From Halocatena marina (GTDB lineage Archaea; Halobacteriota; Halobacteria; Halobacteriales; Haloarculaceae): a stretch of 64,000 nucleotides of DNA. Below are positions 62,411 to 64,000 of this stretch, piece after piece. The notes beneath the pieces are model-generated. The model was not told where the DNA came from, did no database searches, and was given only the letters and a program-made list of their open reading frames with translations. The stretch covers positions 2,356,001 to 2,420,000 of the forward strand of contig NZ_CP109785.1 in NCBI RefSeq assembly GCF_025913575.1. Direction: 5' to 3'. The translations under genes and the position numbers were made by a program. Numbering within the stretch: the first letter of the stretch is position 1; each line of letters starts with the position of its first letter.

Positions 62411-64000
62411 TTAATCGAGTCGTTCGACAGTCCCACGGCTTCCATCGACACGGAGTCGTTGTCCAGTCTCGATGCGTTTTGTCGCACGCGGGACGGACAT
62501 AACGGCTGGGAGACCATATTCGCGTGCGACCAGCGCACCGTGTGTCATCCGCCCTCCCACATCTGTCACCAACCCAGACGCATTAAGAAACAGTGGTGTC
62601 CATCCCGGATCACAGGATGGTGCAACGAGTATCTCACCCTTCTCAAGCGTGGATTCACTCGGATTGTGGATGACGCGTGCAGTTCCCTCGATGACACCCG
62701 ACGAAACCCCTGTCCCGACGAGAGCGCCGTCGAGACACTGGTCAGTCCGAGTAGTGAGTGCCTCTCCTTCGCTCGTCAGCAGTGCTGGTGCGTCCAGTCG
62801 GGCGAATCGTTCGTGTTCGCGTCGACGACTATCCACGTCGATATTCGCGGCGGCTCCCGATTCAAACAGTTCGAACAGCTCCTCTTTTCGAAGATACCAG
62901 ACATCGTCTGGATCTCGCAACTGGTCGTTCGCAGCGAGCTGTTCTCCGGCGTGCTGAAGTCCCTCGTGCCAAGCCGCGAACAGATGGGCGGATCCCTGTT
63001 TCGGTTCGTCCCGTAACGGAATGTAGCCACGATAGACGCGTAGTAACCGACGAACGAGGGGTCGTCGGAGCGGGCCGAGAACACCCTGTCCCGCCTTCCG
63101 CAGAAGATCGTCTACGGCTTGCTTGGCTGCTTGCTGTCGAGCACGAAGATGGCTCCGATACGTTTCCTCGTCCCCTGCACGGAGATTACTCCGAACGATT
63201 TGCAGCACGCCAGCGGGATCGTCTCGCCATCGAGGACGACTGACATCGATCTCACCGGTTGTTCTGTGACCGAAGTCTTCGAGGAACGTCTCAAGTTCGC
63301 TGACGAACGCGTCACCACCATCAACAGTGGCAATCTCGGCCAGCGTTCGCCCATCACGGAGAGCTTCTCCGACAGCAGGATACTCGTGCGCGACTGCTTC
63401 GAGGTCATCAAGACCGAGATTCATCCGGGTGCCCACCTCATCACTAGAGCCTCTCCCCGCAGCATCGACAGTAGCGTGCTCCTCGGGAAAGAGCTTCTTC
63501 AGTGCCTTTCCTGCTGTCATTCCAGCCATGAGAGGCATGAATCGAGGGTAGACCTCCCGCATGAGAGAAACCGTATCGTATGGGAGCCCATCGAAAACCG
63601 TCCGTGCCAGTTGTTCTCCATCGTCCGGTTCGAGTATCTCTGTGGCGGCCTGCTCACCCCACTCACGATACCATTGCCGGAGGTGGGGCATATCCTCTCC
63701 CGCGCGGATAAACGATAGACAGTAGCCCGAGACGATACCCGGAATGATTGGTGCGACGGTACGAATCAGCTGAAACGCATCACGCCCGAGCGAGGGAACG
63801 ATCGAAGGCGAGACTCCCCCCTCGAACTCCGATTCGCGTCGCTCGGTCAGCTCTTTCAATCCGAGAGCTGCGTGCTCGACCATCGAGATGAGTCCCGTTA
63901 CGATTGTCCCCCGAAAGAGAGACTGACGCAGGAACGGCGTAATATCTTCGTACACCCGTCCACCCGCGTGAGCTGCCCATCTGCCACGTTCACCTGCAGT
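62411..64000 (-). CDS. PEP-utilising-enzyme-like protein (rifampin phosphotransferase type), cut by window end
   Basis: About 530 residues are visible; the frame is open through base 64000, so the N-terminal part (with any ATP-grasp domain) lies outside. The visible sequence starts GGRVYEDITPFLRQSLFRG, which continues a PEP synthase/rifampin phosphotransferase middle region (SLMREVYPRFMPLMAGMTAG, VSELETFLEDFGHRTTGEID, YRSHLRARQQAAKQAVDD). The C-terminal swivelling phosphohistidine domain is clear: VAPSCDPGWTPLFLNASGLV, DVGGRMTHGALVAREYGLPA with the His, and VDGSRGTVERL. Such enzymes transfer phosphate from ATP to a substrate (rifampin, pyruvate) via His. The substrate cannot be told from this part. 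Confidence 0.85.
   Translation of the reverse strand, partial: TAGERGRWAAHAGGRVYEDITPFLRQSLFRGTIVTGLISMVEHAALGLKELTERRESEFEGGVSPSIVPSLGRDAFQLIRTVAPIIPGIVSGYCLSFIRAGEDMPHLRQWYREWGEQAATEILEPDDGEQLARTVFDGLPYDTVSLMREVYPRFMPLMAGMTAGKALKKLFPEEHATVDAAGRGSSDEVGTRMNLGLDDLEAVAHEYPAVGEALRDGRTLAEIATVDGGDAFVSELETFLEDFGHRTTGEIDVSRPRWRDDPAGVLQIVRSNLRAGDEETYRSHLRARQQAAKQAVDDLLRKAGQGVLGPLRRPLVRRLLRVYRGYIPLRDEPKQGSAHLFAAWHEGLQHAGEQLAANDQLRDPDDVWYLRKEELFELFESGAAANIDVDSRRREHERFARLDAPALLTSEGEALTTRTDQCLDGALVGTGVSSGVIEGTARVIHNPSESTLEKGEILVAPSCDPGWTPLFLNASGLVTDVGGRMTHGALVAREYGLPAVMSVPRATKRIETGQRLRVDGSRGTVERLD

Noticed and set aside
1-64000. tRNA and rRNA genes
   Set aside because: No cloverleaf-type GGTTCRA-containing segments with matching acceptor stems and no rRNA-like stretch were seen by eye; a tRNA scan could confirm.

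Overview
The window comes from a halophilic archaeon (class Halobacteria). The proteins are acidic and rich in Asp and Glu, and exported proteins carry Tat signals or a Tat-type lipobox. One exported protein ends in a PGF-CTERM archaeosortase tail. Marker genes are archaeal: archaeosine radical SAM enzyme RaSEA, coenzyme F420 enzymes CofC/CofG/CofH, AglJ-type S-layer N-glycosylation transferase, DpsA, archaeal Elp3 and RqcH. By eye the base composition is moderate for a haloarchaeon, with AT-rich spacers. I cannot name the genus. It looks like ordinary chromosome; no tRNA, rRNA, CRISPR array or intact insertion sequence was seen.

Layout. 1-2.9 kb: end of a CoxD/CoxE/XdhC maturation cluster, whose molybdenum hydroxylase probably lies beyond the left edge. 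3-5.2 kb: lipoprotein, iron-storage dpsA, a 46-residue protein and a DUF7504-type protein, with three copies of a 16-bp motif resembling a DtxR/SirR iron box. 5.3-13 kb: AglJ, an ArsN2-like acetyltransferase, small regulators, a PQQ-propeller surface protein, a degenerate metallo-beta-lactamase-fold protein, PadR, and a DUF4013 membrane protein. 13-25.5 kb: RqcH, two MBL-fold hydrolases, an FAD oxidoreductase, Elp3, a RecJ-like protein with a decayed active site, Yip1, FMN reductase and MutY. 26-38.5 kb: metabolism and transport, namely a class III aminotransferase, DUF4010, AI-2E-type permease, a beta-oxidation pair (acyl-CoA dehydrogenase and a fused hydroxyacyl-CoA dehydrogenase/enoyl-CoA hydratase, divergent), an M29 peptidase, threonine aldolase, a phosphoesterase and a CDF transporter. 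A broken cupin gene lies at 36.5-36.8 kb. 38.8-45.2 kb: histidine kinase, an AT-rich structured spacer, an exported lectin-like protein of different composition, NhaC and RaSEA.

45.3-48.8 kb holds the most unusual gene: a 1192-residue fusion of an archaeal winged-helix/FilR1-type sensor, a STAND-like P-loop NTPase and about ten 40-residue TPR repeats. 48.9-58.9 kb: purine genes purC and purSQ around an exported aspartoacylase-like protein that has lost a zinc ligand; then cofH, a membrane J-domain protein, cofG, cofC and a Nudix hydrolase.

59-64 kb is the most accessory-looking part: a tightly coupled DNA-binding/His-rich gene pair that looks like a toxin-antitoxin module, a transposase remnant, DoxX, a broken TetR regulator, and a PEP-utilising-enzyme-like gene cut by the right edge. 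Three places carry in-frame hexanucleotide tracts of the (GAATCN)n type, two inside genes and one in a spacer.
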